DNA of 64,000 bases from Pseudocercospora fijiensis CIRAD86 (GCF_000340215.1 NW_006921535.1:4829528-4893527); one strand, 5' to 3'. Numbered from the stretch's first letter, positions 47,603 to 58,024 are shown. Made by a program: numbers and translations. The notes: generated from the letters alone by a model not told the origin.

Positions 47603-48660
47603 TAATGCCGAGGGTCGTTATATCGCGTTAAAAGCTCTTTTACCGTCGTGAATTTAATATTACTAAAGAATTTCTTCCTCTAACGAAGCGTCTTCTCGTA
47701 AGGACAAGCTCCTAACCTAGTAATTATTATCTTATCTACACTTGCGAGAATAAGCTTCTCCTTATTCTCTAGCGTTAGCGGTAGTAGTTAATCCCGACGA
47801 ATGTCTTCTATCGATCGATACGACTTAGGTAAAGGTTTGCCTACCTCGGTTTTAGTCGAGCTCGGTTAGAAGGTGCTGTATTATATACCGTAAAAGTCTT
47901 CTATTAGGACGACTATTTCGTTCAAATTAGCCTACTGCCCGTAGACAAAGGTCGTAGGCTCCTAGAACAAGGATTAATTAGGTAGTTACTACGGAAAGAT
48001 TATACTAACCTATTATAGTATATATAGAAGTGCGATAAGAGACTTAGCTATATCTTTAGCGCTTGTAAAAGACTGTACCTGTTCTCTACTACCTCTAATA
48101 TAGACTTTCTATCTATTTAAGTCGATTAGAAACTCGTCTAATATAGGAGGTATATAGGTTTTATCCTTAGTTAAGAAGTACTCTATTAGCTAGCAGTTAT
48201 TTAAGATAGTCTATTCTACGACCTTTTCTTTAAAGAGTATCGATCGGAACGGCACCCTCGTAGTCTGAAATATGCTTAGATATAGCGGATAGTTATCGAT
48301 ATTGCCCGCAAACTCGGAGGGGATAAACCGTTTGTATTTCTTTAACTACCGACAAGCTTCTAAAAACGCGTAGTAGACATCGATAAAAGTCTAACCCGGG
48401 CTGTTATTAAATAATATAAGAGCGATAGCTTTAATATCGTTTAAGGTCTAAATAACGGACTATATACTATAGTTACTCGTACGAAGGTCGATATCTCGCT
48501 TAGCGAAGAATACTATTTTCTTAGACTGTCCGACTAAATAGTTAGGATAGGTTCTATACGGTAACTTTGTCTATACTTAAATCTTACCTATCGTAAGATA
48601 ATAGCAAATCGGTACCGACTATCTAAGATTAATTCGTCGTATACGTACTTTCTAAGTATA
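47603..48660 (-). pseudogene. NmrA/isoflavone-reductase-like NAD(P)-binding protein (main part; interrupted by hAT)
   Basis: Atypical SDR of the NmrA/isoflavone reductase group, either an NAD(P)H-dependent reductase or a redox sensor. The minus strand reads FFAKRDIDLRTSNYS (about 48515-48470), then the family hallmark FIPSEFAGNIDNYPLY (about 48330-48282, family FxPSEFG). RSILFKEKVVE follows, then Y-F-L-TKDKTYIPPIL, and QSFTSAKDIAKSLIALL at about 48080-48030. Stop TAA at 47605-47603. An intron probably lies at 48587-48526. The first exon runs straight into the target site of the hAT transposon, and the reading frame continues on the other side of that transposon (58238-58290). Confidence 0.85.
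48526..48587 (-). other. Predicted intron in the NmrA-like gene
   Basis: Minus strand, begins gtaagat, contains cctaac as a branch site and can end at cag (62 bases) or at an earlier tag (54 bases). The cag acceptor keeps the reading frame. Confidence 0.6.
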
Positions 48661-48668
48661 CCTACTAA
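48661..48668 (+). repeat. Target-site duplication, left copy (cctactaa)
   Basis: Eight bases identical to 58230-58237, directly next to the inverted repeat. Eight bp is the hAT superfamily length. Confidence 0.93.
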
Positions 48669-48688
48669 TAGACCCTGCAGTGGTTCGG
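48669..48688 (+). repeat. hAT left terminal inverted repeat
   Basis: Twenty bases matching the inverted right end at 17 positions. Subterminally (48697-48760) TTTGG and CCAAA-like runs also resemble the right end (58140-58209). Confidence 0.9.
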
Positions 48689-48803
48689 TTTCCGAACTAC
48701 CAAACGTATATAGTTTGGTTTCTTGGCGGCGAACTAGCTCCCTAGTTCCGGTTTAGTTTTTTCGAACTATATAGATTCCTAGTTTGAACTAGAGACTGTA
48801 TTA

Positions 48804-49112
48804 GTTTTACTACAAGGACACTCTTATTCGACTGCCGGCTACGATTGCCGGCTATAATAGTAACTCTGTTACATTTACTACGCTCTTTTGCCGTTGCTAG
48901 GGCGTAGTTGCCGTTGCTAGGGCGTAGTTGCCGTTGCTAGGGCGTAGTTTTGCTACAAGGACACTCTTATTCGACTGCCGGCTACGATTGCCGGCTATAA
49001 TAGTTACTAGGTTGTATTTACTACGCTTTATTACCGTTGCTAGGGCGTAGTTGCCGTTGCTAGGGCGTAGTTGCCGTTGCTAGGGCGTAGTTGCTGTTGC
49101 CGGGGCATAGTT
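48804..49112 (+). repeat. Subterminal tandem repeats at the hAT left end
   Basis: Two levels of repetition. A roughly 143-bp segment starting near gttttactacaagg (48804) recurs from 48947. Inside each copy is a 20-bp unit, gccgttgctagggcgtagtt, three times (48890-48949) and four times (49033-49112). Such subterminal repeats are often transposase-binding sites in hAT elements; that role is inferred here. Confidence 0.88.
48833..48998 (+). repeat. GCCGGCTA-core arrays 1 and 2 (left end)
   Basis: Two copies of gccggctacgattgccggct, at 48834-48853 and 48977-48996, each a pair of GCCGGCTA cores 13 bases apart. Confidence 0.85.
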
Positions 49113-49280
49113 ACTATAGTTACGAAAGCTTACCTATATAACGTTACGTAGGCGGCAACAATTAGGGCTTCGCGATATTCTTATACTTTCAACTTCTTCC
49201 TCTATACCTATACCGATAATAACTACTATACGCTACGCCCCCGCCCCTTTCCCTTACAATAGCAAGAGAGAAGCGCGCCG
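49113..49280. other. hAT 5' leader
   Basis: No coding sequence recognised. It separates the subterminal repeats from the first gene and presumably includes its promoter. Confidence 0.35.
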
Positions 49281-49584
49281 CGCGCTAAATAGAAGATAGA
49301 ACTAAAGACCGCGAGTTTGTTTTACCTAAGCGTCTAACTAAAAAGCGCAAGACTAAAAAGGAGTACTCTACGAAGAAGAATTCCGTACGAGACCGCGAGA
49401 GAAAGGACAAGATAGATAAGGATAAAAGAGCTAAAGATAAGAGAAGAAAGGCGCGGAATAAGGCATTCTATCGATAGCTAGCGCCTATAGAAAAAAGTGA
49501 AGGTTAGAATAAGAAGACAACCTAAGAGAAGGCTAAGAGGAGGAAAGAATTGCGGCTAGTTTTCGAGCGTAAAGTTCTAGTAGC

Positions 49585-49691
49585 GTAAGTCAATCTAGCT
49601 AGCGGCCGTAGCTAGTAGCTATAGCCGGCAGCCGTAGCCGGTAGCTATAGCCGGTATATTTTTCTTTAACACGTTAACTAATAGTATTTAG
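49585..49691 (+). other. Predicted intron with GCCGGCTA-core array 3
   Basis: Begins GTAAGT, ends ttaactaatagtatttag with a canonical branch site. The array at 49602-49657 repeats gtagccggyagct-like units four times. Confidence 0.8.
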
Positions 49692-50166
49692 ACCTGTAGC
49701 CGCTACCTCTATCGATACGACCGATAGTAACGGAGATATTTAGATAGCCGAGAACAACAATGCTAGAGTTTAGGATGCCGCGATAGAGCTTAATACTGCG
49801 AATAAAGGAACTAAAAAAAGCGAGGAGATACTATACGTCGATCTAGTAATAGGTGCAGTCTTAGGGCCTAACGCTATAGACGATAAGCGCTAGGAGTAGA
49901 TCGAGTATAGTTAAAGAGACGAGATACTAGTAAAGGGCTAAGGCATAAGTCCTATTAATCTAGAAAATCATAGTCAAAGCTACTACGAAAAGCTAGCAAG
50001 GATTAGAATCGAGACTAGTCGTCTTTATATCCTCGATATAGAGTAGAAGTTTCTTTATTAGTATTAGAGCGAAGCCTTTGCGTCTATAAAGGTAAAGTAG
50101 CTTGCGATTAATGCGATCGGGGCTAGGTATCTAGGGACGGCAGAAGTATTACTATAGGAGGAAGGG

Positions 50167-50238
50167 GTATAGGTAATTATTCTATACTCGGCATATATAG
50201 CCGGCGTTCGTAGCCGGTAGATACTAATAGTTAAATAG
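50167..50238 (+). other. Predicted intron with GCCGGCTA-core array 4
   Basis: Starts gtataggtaat (an alternative donor lies six bases later), contains tactaatag, ends aaatag. The array atatagccggcgttcgtagccgg is at 50196-50220. Confidence 0.7.
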
Positions 50239-50679
50239 AAAGCGTTTCTCGAAGGCAGAGTGCTACTGCTATATAAAATCTTTACTAAGGCAGAGAGGGC
50301 TTGTATCCGGAATCTAAGCTACTAGTAGGATAGGTTAGCGTTAGAATTCTCTAAATCTCTATATAAGCCTCCGAAGGATTACCTATTTCAGCGATACGGC
50401 TTTATCTCGACTACTCCGTAGGTACCCGAAGAAGCTCGAGCGCTCTTTAAGGTCTTTACTAAGAAGCGGAAGGAGTTCGAGGATTAGGATTAGTTAATAG
50501 AGCTATTAGTTAGTCTTAGGTTTCGTAGTTAGACTCGGCCTAAGCATTTGCTTGTCGAGTGTCTTATACTAAAAGAGGATAGATTAAGACTAAAAACGAG
50601 CTTAGATTCGTTAGGTATAGTAGCTCGGTTCCGTTAGTAGGAGAGAGCCGCCGTATAGAAGGCAAAATTCAGGTAGTTA

Positions 50680-50790
50680 GGGTAGCTAGGAAAGAAATTC
50701 TAGTGGTTAGGCTAGCTAGGGTAGCTAGGAAAAAAAATCTAGTAGTTAGGTAGCTAGGAAACAAAAAAAAAGGTAGCTAGCTATTTACTA
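50680..50790 (+). repeat. tagggtagctaggaaa-type short tandem repeats
   Basis: Imperfect repeats of gtagctaggaaa with A-runs occur at 50680-50765, just upstream of the transposase promoter region. Confidence 0.6.
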
Positions 50791-50814
50791 CCTAGCTATT
50801 CCTAACGATACGAT

Positions 50815-50824
50815 GCTATAAAAG
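50815..50824 (+). promoter_or_regulatory. Possible TATA box of the transposase gene
   Basis: gctataaaag lies about 80 bases before the ATG at 50902, followed by pyrimidine-rich sequence. Position fits a fungal core promoter; inferred. Confidence 0.4.
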
Positions 50825-51567
50825 AAAGGGTGTTTCTCTATAGCTGCTAGTATACATCTACTACTCCTAAGTCCTTACCTTACCGTACGAAACCTTAAAA
50901 CATGCCGACCGACATTGTATATATACTAGGCGCTATACTAGGAAGGGTAACAACGAGACGACAGTCGAAATAGTCTAGTATACGAACGAGATTGCGACAA
51001 CGTCGAGAGGAGGTCGTATACTTACCTTCGAGCCTATCGAGTCCTAGACTACGATTAGGGCTAGATTCATCCTCTCCGAATCCTAGTAGTAGGAATTTAT
51101 TATAGGGTACTACTACCTAGTCCTTACCTTTACGGAGTCTAAGCAGAAGGTTATTCGGAGACATAAGAACATCGAGTATTAACCCGGAAATCTTCGAAAA
51201 GGCTAGCTAGGCGTATCTTTAGAAACCCGAGTATATAGAGCAGTTTAATTAATAGGTCTATAAGATATAGTTCCCTTTATACTTACGTTCGAAGGAGTGT
51301 AAACTCCGGAAGTACTCGATGCGATAGAGGAGTAAGGAGCGAACGGACACATTCTAGAAGTTCTTTATAGAGGGGGCATTGCACCGTTATACGACTTCTC
51401 GACTCAAAGGTTAACTAGTAATTGTCTGCAACTTCTACGGTTTAATCTTAAAATACCCGAAACTAGGGGATAGGAACTTATCGCCTACGAACTATCTCTA
51501 TTCTAAACGGTATCGGGAATCTTAAGAAGAGAGGAGAGTTAATATAGATACAGCGTTCTAGAAAGAG

Positions 51568-51646
51568 GTATGTCTTCTAAAATGCCGGCTATAGCTGCCG
51601 GCTATAGCTACCGGCTATAGATTCCGGCTACCTAAATCAACCGTAG
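51568..51646 (+). other. Predicted transposase intron 1 with GCCGGCTA-core array 5
   Basis: GTATGT donor, tag acceptor. The array 51583-51630 has gccggctatagct as a 13-base unit, about four copies, in the orientation opposite to array 3. Confidence 0.8.
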
Positions 51647-52601
51647 AGATCTAGCTAATTATTATAGGCTACGCTTAAGGAAGCTCTAGGATTGAAGGCT
51701 ACCGATTTCTCCCCCGAAGACTTCAAGCAACTAGCAAACGAAATGCTAGCTATAAACGGTCTTCCGGAAGACTTCTACGAAAGGGAGTCTATATAGAAGA
51801 CATACCTATATCTTACAAACTACCCTCCCCTATTTCTCGGCGCGACAACCTAGCGTATTATATTCGAAAAGAACAAAGAGGCTGCGTTAGACGACATTCG
51901 GGAGATCCTCCGTAATACTCGCCGAGTAGCTATTACTATCGATAGCTAGTTAAGCCGGACTATAAGAGCCTCCTTCCTCTCGATTATACTATACTTTATT
52001 AATTCGGATTAGAAACTCTAGGAACTTATAATCGGATTCCCTAAAATTCTAGGTTCCTATACTAGTAAGGACATAGCGAAGCTTGTCTATACGGCAATAG
52101 ATAGGGTTAGCGTAATAACGAAACTAATCTCGATTACTACGGACAACGCTAGTAATAATCGAACATTATATAAGGCGTTATATATACAATTTACTCGTAT
52201 ATGTCTTTAAAATTACTAATTGTATCGATAGGGTCGAGTACGTAGAGGAGATTGTAGGGTCTATAATCTAGCTTAATCTTCCGAATGTTAAGCTCGCTAC
52301 GATTCCGGATACGTACGACAATACGCACGATAATAACGATGAAGAGGAGCCTATTAATAGCCCTAGCCCTATTGAATCGGAGCCGACGTCGTTACTAGTT
52401 GCATCCCTATAGAAGTTTCCCTACCTCGCTTATATAGTTCAAATCGCGATCCGAGCCCTCTTTAAGACGCTTAAAATTGCACTATTAAACGACGACTAAT
52501 AGAAGATCCTAGATAAGGATAAAGCAAAGTCGAAAGTCGAGAAACTTATTATAGTAATAAGACGGGATAAGGCAGAGAGCCTCGCTCTCGTTTTGTATAA
52601 G

Positions 52602-52670
52602 GTATAACTTTTGTCCGTAGCCGGCACCTATAGCCGGCAACCTAGTATAGTTCTAACTCTTTTTCTCTAG
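52602..52670 (+). other. Predicted transposase intron 2 with GCCGGCTA-core array 6
   Basis: Donor gtataac, branch ttctaactc, acceptor ctctag. The array gtagccggcacctatagccggc is at 52617-52638. Confidence 0.8.
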
Positions 52671-54018
52671 CTTCGTCGTCTAGCAATATATACGAACTCG
52701 AGCTTATAGAGATATAACCGATTCGAGGCTATTTAAAAGAACCTAATCGAGCGCCCTAAAACCGATACCTAGAATATCGCATAGAATAAGCGATAGCAAA
52801 AGCGGCCTCCTTAGCGCCTACTCCGTTTTACCTAAGACGTTAAGACCCGGTTCGATTCGACTTTCTATATAGTTACGAGGGGATATACTTTACGTACTGC
52901 TCTCGAGATCTATTAGAGTTCCGAGGGTATTAAGTAGCTCGGCCTTACCGCCGCCGAATAGCGCTAAGCAGAGTATCTCGTCGATATTAGTAAGCATTAC
53001 GCGAAGGTTACTACTACGATTAGAAGAACCCGAGGACCGACGATCTACCTTGTCTTTACGTACTATAACTAGCTCTTTAACGAGCTCGAGGAAACCGTAG
53101 CTAAGCTAGCTAAGAAGAGCGTTCCCTAGAAAGTAGCTATAACGAAAGCTATAGACACCTCCTATACTAAGTTGTATAAATATTACAGTGCTACCTTTAA
53201 CTCGTTCGGGGATATCTATAGCGTTGCGTACTTGCTTAACCCGGTAGAAAAGGATATATACTAGTAGAGGCCGGAATAGAAGGCGGACGAGGTATAGCCG
53301 AAGCATTACTAGACTATTCTAGAAAAGATGTTCTACGAGCGTCGGAAAGAAACTAGTCTAAATGCAGCTCCTATAAAGAAAAAGAAGGTTTAGAAGGCTC
53401 CGACATTATACCTGTTTCGTAGGTAGGAAGTAGAGGCAGAAGAGGAAGCAACTACTAAAGTAAATAAAGAAGAGTTTAATCTCTATCGGCGCGCGAGTAA
53501 GTATAAACCCGTAGGCTTAGAAAGAGGGCTAATAATCTCTAGATCTTACCGGTCTTCTAGACGAATTCGGAGACGATATTCTCGCTATATAGCAGCGGTT
53601 AGAGCCTAAGTTTCTAACGATAGCGTCGGTCGCTCGGGACGTCCTCGCTATCCCGAGCGCAGGCATAGGCTATAAGAGGTCTTTTAGTATCGCTCGTTAC
53701 TAGGGCCGCTTTAATCGAATATACTCGCCTACTACCTTCGAATCTATTATAGTATTCCGATACTATCTCCTCTACTAGAATCGCTAAGGTAGGTTACTAA
53801 AGATTATACTAAAGGAGTTAATCGAGGAATTAGAAAACCTTAAGATCGAAGAAACCTAGGAGCGCGAAGAGAATGCGAAATTTAGTCTAAGCGAAACCCT
53901 AATTAGCGATAACGAAGAGGAAGAGGGCGGAGGTAGAAGGCGATACTAGGTCGAGAAGCGGAAACGTATATAGGCTTAGAGCAGCTTTAAGGAGACGAAG
54001 CGTTTACGTATAAGGTAA

Positions 54019-54329
54019 TATAGCCGGCGTATATAGCCGGTATATGTCCGAAATGTGTTTCGAATTCCTAGGACCCAAACAGACTAGTTGCTATAGCAAC
54101 CGACCCCGCTTACCTACGGACTATTTCTAATTCTCTATTCGCTCTTCCTCTCCTTCTTCCCTTTCCCTATATTCTTAAAGACAAACATACCTTAAGGATT
54201 CGGCTCTTCGGGCCTTCCTAAGCCGGCTACCTCCCCTTCCTTAAGCTACTATCCTTTATTCGAATCTAACGATAACCTAATAAGGCGGTTTAATAGAAGA
54301 CTATTTGTTCTAGAAGGTAAGAAGCATTA
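54019..54329 (+). other. Spacer with GCCGGCTA-core array 7
   Basis: The array tatagccggcgtatatagccgg (54020-54040) follows the transposase stop directly. The rest is pyrimidine-rich (about 54140-54260) and may be the promoter of the first H3-like gene. Confidence 0.55.
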
Positions 54330-55061
54330 ATGTCTCCTTACGATTATATGCTTATTAATTTTCTAGGTCCTACCGATATGCCCTCGTCGCCTAAACGCGT
54401 AGATAAATATCTTTAGAGGCTAAAGGGCAAGGGTAAAGCAAGCTAAGCATAGGGAGACCGTAGCGAGAACGAGATATCGGAAGAGTAAGGCTCTCCGTAG
54501 TATATACGAAGGAAGGGGGTTCCTCGGAAAACAGTACCGAAAAACAAGAAGGCTATAGGTAGACAGGAGAAGGCTAAAAAGAGTAGGCGGACGAAGACTA
54601 TCGCGAAGAAAAGTTATCTTTCTATTAAAAGAAAGGGAATAAGGCAGGACTCGACGATAAAGAAGCGGCGCTTTAAACTAGGTACTATTACCCTTCGCTA
54701 GATCCGGCTTTTCTAAAACAAAAGAGGGACCGAGCTTTTAATCCCTAAGACTCCCTTCTAGCGACTCGTCTAAGAAATTACATTAGATTTTCGGTCTAGT
54801 ATACGATTTACGGCTAAGGCGATTAGTACTCTTTAGGAAGCTACGGAGGCATTTCTCGTAACCGAGCTTAAGCTTTTAAACCTCCTTGCTATCTATACGA
54901 AGCGGGTTACTCTTTAAAATAAAGATATATAGCTTCTAGCTAAAATTCGGCGTCGGTTTATAGCGGATTAGTTAGAAATTGTATTTAGTCGTTAGATTAA
55001 CCTAGGAGGAGGCCTATTTTCGCATCCTTTTGCCGGCTATAGGTGCCGGCTATATTTCTGA
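54330..55061 (+). pseudogene. Histone H3-fold protein with long basic N-terminal extension (H3-like 1)
   Basis: Histone H3 pairs with H4 in the nucleosome; divergent H3 variants such as CENP-A have long N-terminal tails. From the ATG at 54330 one frame runs 243 codons to TGA (55059-55061). About 115 residues of Lys/Arg-rich tail precede an H3 core. The core reads LGTITLR, TELLIPKTPF-stop-RLV-stop-EI (54729-54779; family PFQRLVREI), IRFTAKAISTL-stop-EATEAFLVTEL (family LQEAxEAYLV), and LLAIYTKRVTL-stop-NKDI-stop-LLAKIRR (family AIHAKRVTxxxKDIQLxRRIR). Every in-frame stop is at a Gln or Trp position of H3, as RIP predicts. The core is more divergent from canonical H3 than that of H3-like 2. It is plus strand, directly after the transposase. 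Confidence 0.87.
55031..55054 (+). repeat. GCCGGCTA-core array 8
   Basis: gccggctataggtgccggct in the last codons or 3' flank of H3-like 1. If it marks an intron as elsewhere, the gene could continue into 55080-55455. Confidence 0.8.
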
Positions 55062-55077
55062 TTTTATCTCCGCGCCG

Positions 55078-55700
55078 TCCCTAAATCTAAGGTACGAAGT
55101 AGAAACCTAGCGCTCTATATTCACCCGGCTATTATAGAGACGAGCTACATTTAGATTAGTTTCTTCGTATATCGCGACCTAGCGGGTAGTAAGCGAAAGG
55201 GCGATAGAACGTTTATAATACGTCTCTATTTAGACCCAAAATATAAAGGTCCTAAGGAGCCCTAGTATCCTAACTATAAGGAGATTCTTTAGTATTAGCA
55301 CTTTAATCCTCTATACTGCGAGGCAGATAGTAAGCCTACGAGAGAGAAACTTTAACGAGAAATTCTCTATAATACGTAGCGCTATTGTATAGCTATAGAT
55401 GCGTACTAAGTCCGGCAACTCGAAGAAGAATTAAGACAGCGTATTAGCGACCGAGGAAGAGATCGATAGTATACTAGTAGAGTCGAGGTCTTATAAGCGA
55501 AGCATAAGATAATATAGGCTCTTAGTCGTATAGAGTAACGTACTATATAAATAACTAGGCGTACTACTCTTATTCACTTACGACCTATATCCTAGGATAC
55601 TCTTCTCGTACTTTTTATACTCTTTTCTAATACCTTACCTATAAGCGCTCCGCGACAACCGAGTGAATATAAGCTATAGGGTTTCCGCTCGGTACCTTAG
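55078..55700 (+). other. Unidentified coding-like piece in the hAT element
   Basis: The frame at about 55210-55440 reads YLDPKYKGPKEP and REILYNT followed by a charged helical stretch (VRQLEEELRQRI). Stops are at Gln/Trp codons. The family is not recognised. It may be a further exon of H3-like 1 after an intron containing array 8, or a separate small gene. Confidence 0.35.
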
Positions 55701-55733
55701 CCTCCGAGATAGGGCGGAGTTAAATTTAGAGCG

Positions 55734-55990
55734 ATAGCCGGCACTCGTAGCCGGCATATAGAGACGGTAGTAGGCCTTTTCCTACTAAATGACTAGCTTG
55801 TTTAGTATAGCCTACCTAATATTTCTTATATTTACTAGCAATAGGCCTAGGTTACTTATAAGATTACTATAGCTAGTAAAGGCATTACTAAAGAATATCT
55901 ATACTATAGTAAGATACTATTATCACGCCGGCTATTTATTAAAAGGAGGCTTTCGCCTATTACTATGCCGGCTATATATGCCGGCTATAT
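55734..55990 (+). repeat. GCCGGCTA-core arrays 9 and 10
   Basis: Array 9, tagccggcactcgtagccggc (55734-55754), and array 10, with three cores (gccggctat at 55927, 55963 and 55977), flank a 170-base non-coding stretch in opposite orientations. Confidence 0.8.
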
Positions 55991-56016
55991 TTTAAAGTCT
56001 CCCGTACCTACCTTTT

Positions 56017-56247
56017 TTAGCCGTGCCTGCCTTTTTTAGCCGTGCCTGCCTTCTTTCCTTGCTCTAACGTTACTATAATATAGGCTTGCGCGAAGCTTAC
56101 TCTATTGCCTAGCGATACCGCGATATTACCGCTATATTTAACCTTCGTATCGATACCTATACCTCTACGCTCTATATCTACTACCTCCGCAATACCCTCG
56201 CTCCGCGCGCGCCTTCGTATACCTTCGTAACGCACTTTTTTCCTCAA
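56017..56247 (-). other. Arg/Lys-rich open frame, divergent to H3-like 2
   Basis: A 76-codon minus-strand frame with no RIP stop starts MRKKVRYEGIRRRARSEGIA. H3 and H4 genes are often divergent pairs, and GIRRRARSEG faintly recalls the H4 AIRRLARRGG segment, but the rest does not fit H4. It may be chance in a CpG-rich stretch that is the promoter of H3-like 2. Confidence 0.25.
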
Positions 56248-56528
56248 TTCGACGACTTTTATAATAGCGAGTCTACTTAACTAAGTTACGACGCCTCGTA
56301 AGAAGGGACCTAGTGCTTCTGCGGGTCGCAATAAGACCGGAAATAGTAGAACGAGTATAGTACATTAACGTAAGAGGGCTGCTACTACTGCCGCTAGCTC
56401 CGGTGCTAGAAAGGGCGTCGCGAGTAAGGCTCCGCGTAAGACAACGGCGGGCAAGGCTCTACGCAAGACGACAACTAGCGCTTCTACTACTAGTAGCAAT
56501 CGTGCGAAGCGTCGATAGCGCCTAGGAA

Positions 56529-56619
56529 GTAAGTCCTATTTATAGCCGGTAGCGTAGCCGGCAGCGTAGCCGGTAGCGTAGCCGGTATTCTTACTGTCTT
56601 TTTACTAATCCTTCTTTAG
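56529..56619 (+). other. Predicted H3-like 2 intron 1 with GCCGGCTA-core array 11
   Basis: Donor gtaagtcc, branch tactaatcc, acceptor ctttag. The array (56542-56587) is gtagccggyagc in four 12-base units. It splits the Gly-Thr of the conserved PGTVALR. Confidence 0.9.
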
Positions 56620-56802
56620 CCGTAGCCCTCCGTAAGATTCGGTAGTATTAGAAGAGTTCTTAGCTCCTAATCCGCAAAACTCCTTTCTAACGACTTATTC
56701 GCGAAATTGCCTAGGATTATAGAACGGACCTTCGCTTCTAAGCCTCCGCGATAGGCGCCCTTTAAGAGGCTATAGAAGCCTACCTAGTTCGTATCTTCGA
56801 AT

Positions 56803-56850
56803 GTATATTTCTCTTCTACCTCTTTTCGGACTATACTAATACTATTTTAG
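56803..56850 (+). other. Predicted H3-like 2 intron 2
   Basis: Donor gtatat, branch tactaatac, acceptor ttttag, 48 bases, without a GCCGGCTA array. It lies between the H3 FE and NL residues. Confidence 0.85.
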
Positions 56851-57140
56851 CGGTTAACCTTATAGCTATCTACGCGAAGCGTATAACGATTATAGATAAG
56901 GATTTCAAAGCACTCGATTAGATTCTAAAAGGCTAGAATGTCTACATTCGAGACGGTGCTAGGTAGGATAGATGTTCTAGTAGAAAGGATGTTCGTAGTA
57001 TTATCTGTAAGCTTTTCTATATACGAAATAAGCCGCTATTATACGGCGCTACATACCGCGCTCTAAATACTCTCTAAGCATATATACATAGTATAGTATG
57101 CTTTATTAGCCGTACGGAATAGAAGTCTCCTAAAATCCCG

Positions 57141-57215
57141 TTAGTACTAAGGAGTAAAAAGGCCGGCTACGCTGCCGGCCACGCTACCGGCTACGCTACT
57201 AGCTACGCTGCTAGG
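57141..57215 (+). repeat. GCCGGCTA-core array 12, part of a repeated right-end segment
   Basis: Five cores or variants (gccggctacgct units). The preceding agtactaaggagtaaaaa recurs with the array at 58006-58056, so about 60 bases are duplicated. Confidence 0.85.
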
Positions 57216-57282
57216 TTTTTCAAAGAACTAAAAGAAGATAGACATTCCGGTTGATTTGTATTAGTTTAGATTTTTATAAAAA

Positions 57283-57354
57283 GAAAACAGGGAAAAATAA
57301 GGAAGGTTAAAGAGCCTAATAGTTATAGTTTTAGGCACTATCCCTGTTTTCTAG
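57283..57354. repeat. Inverted repeat (gaaaacaggga / tccctgttttc)
   Basis: An 11-base perfect inverted pair separated by about 50 bases. It could be a transcription terminator hairpin, or the end of a tiny inserted element. Function unknown. Confidence 0.6.
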
Positions 57355-57725
57355 AGCATATTATACACCTGCCTTCGCAACTCTACCTAATACTCCCTCT
57401 AAATATCCTTATACTCTACCTACTAAAAATTTAACTAGGTACCTAGACCTGTAGCTGCCTCTATATCTTTTACTATCTTCTATAGGTTAAAGGCCTCTTC
57501 TATAGCAGCCTCTACCTCCTTATACAATACGAAGTCACTACCTGCCCTACCCTTTATATCTCCTAAATAACTAAGAGTTCCAAGGAACGAACTAGCATTC
57601 GGCCTTAGTATAGCGAGTGACTAGTAGAACGTTCTATAGAGCTGCCTCATAGCTCTTTTATATACTATGCCGATATCGAGGGAGGAGCTATTTTAGTACT
57701 TAATGTTGTCGAATAGTTCGGTAGG
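57345..57725 (-). other. Unidentified minus-strand coding-like piece in the hAT element
   Basis: One minus frame reads ASSFLGTLSYLGDIKGRAG, SDFVLYKEVEAAIEEAFNL and IVKDIEAATGLGT with few stops. It retains more CA/TG than the surroundings. I do not recognise the family. It might be a captured gene fragment. Confidence 0.35.
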
Positions 57726-58024
57726 AAAGTGCATAAACTTCTAAGGAGGAGACTCCTAGGGAAATCGATAAGTTCTGCCTAGATCTAGATAAGACATTCT
57801 GCTAAGCAGTTAGGGAATTGAACCGTAAACGAAAGGATAAAATTCATACCTAAGGAGTACAGTTTCCGAACTAAACTATAATGCCTTGTATATATATATG
57901 TGTGCTTTTAATTAGTTAGTGCCCTTAGCTGATTGTCTATAGATTTAAGGTTATATAAGTACCTTTATACAACTACGTAGCCTAAGTAGGATTCGAAAAT
58001 TCTATAAGTACTAAGGACTAAAAA

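Larger units (their letters stand above)
49285..50680 (+). pseudogene. Lys-rich protein of unknown function in the hAT element
   Basis: The product is not recognised. Exon 1 (about 49285-49584) is extremely basic (KRLTKKRKTKKEYSTKKNS and more Lys/Arg runs), like a nuclear-localised or nucleic-acid-binding tail. Exon 2 (49692 to about 50166) and exon 3 (50239 to about 50650) look globular and helical, with RIETSRLYILDIEQKFLYQ and KDYLFQRYGFISTTP. Internal TAG/TAA codons sit at Gln/Trp positions. Both introns carry GCCGGCTA-core arrays. It precedes the transposase on the same strand, so it may be an accessory transposition or chromatin factor. That is inference from position and charge only. 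Confidence 0.55.
50902..54018 (+). pseudogene. hAT transposase
   Basis: This enzyme excises and integrates the element. The central part reads VAITIDS-stop-LSRTIRASFLSIILY (about 51930-51995), then KDIAKLVYTAIDRVSVITKL and SITTDNASNNRTLYKAL (about 52130-52180). The last is the hAT DNASNN block with the catalytic Asp intact. After intron 2, TRFDSTFYIVTRGYTLRTAL (about 52850-52905) corresponds to the family RWNSTxxML region, and RGPTIYLVFTYYNQLFNELE and YLLNPVEKDIY follow. The C-terminal dimerisation domain is clear at 53610-53700 (SVARDVLAIPSAG, then K-RSFSIAR, the family ERxFSxAG). Stop at 54016-54018. Stops at Gln/Trp codons and a few frame breaks make it inactive. N-terminal exon structure (50902-51567) is uncertain and no BED zinc finger was seen. 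Confidence 0.9.
56290..56935 (+). pseudogene. Histone H3 (H3-like 2), three exons
   Basis: A close match to canonical histone H3. The exon 1 tail contains KGVASKAPRKTTAGKALRKT (compare the H3 tail STGGKAPRKQL) and ends ...R-R-stop-RLG. Exon 2 (56620-56802) gives TVALRKIR, LLIRKTPF-stop-RLIREIA-stop-DYRTDLRF and ALQ-like EAIEAYLVRIFE. Exon 3 (56851 onwards) gives NLIAIYAKRITIIDKDFKAL. Introns are 56529-56619 (GTAAGT...TAG, with array 11) and 56803-56850 (GTATAT...TAG). Both fall inside codons and restore the H3 order exactly. Glu-to-Lys, Pro-to-Leu and Gln/Trp-to-stop changes are RIP-type. The start codon is not certain; the basic tail can be read upstream to about 56290. Confidence 0.9.

Noticed and set aside
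53106..53306. 66-codon minus-strand open frame
   Set aside because: Antisense to the conserved hAT transposase.
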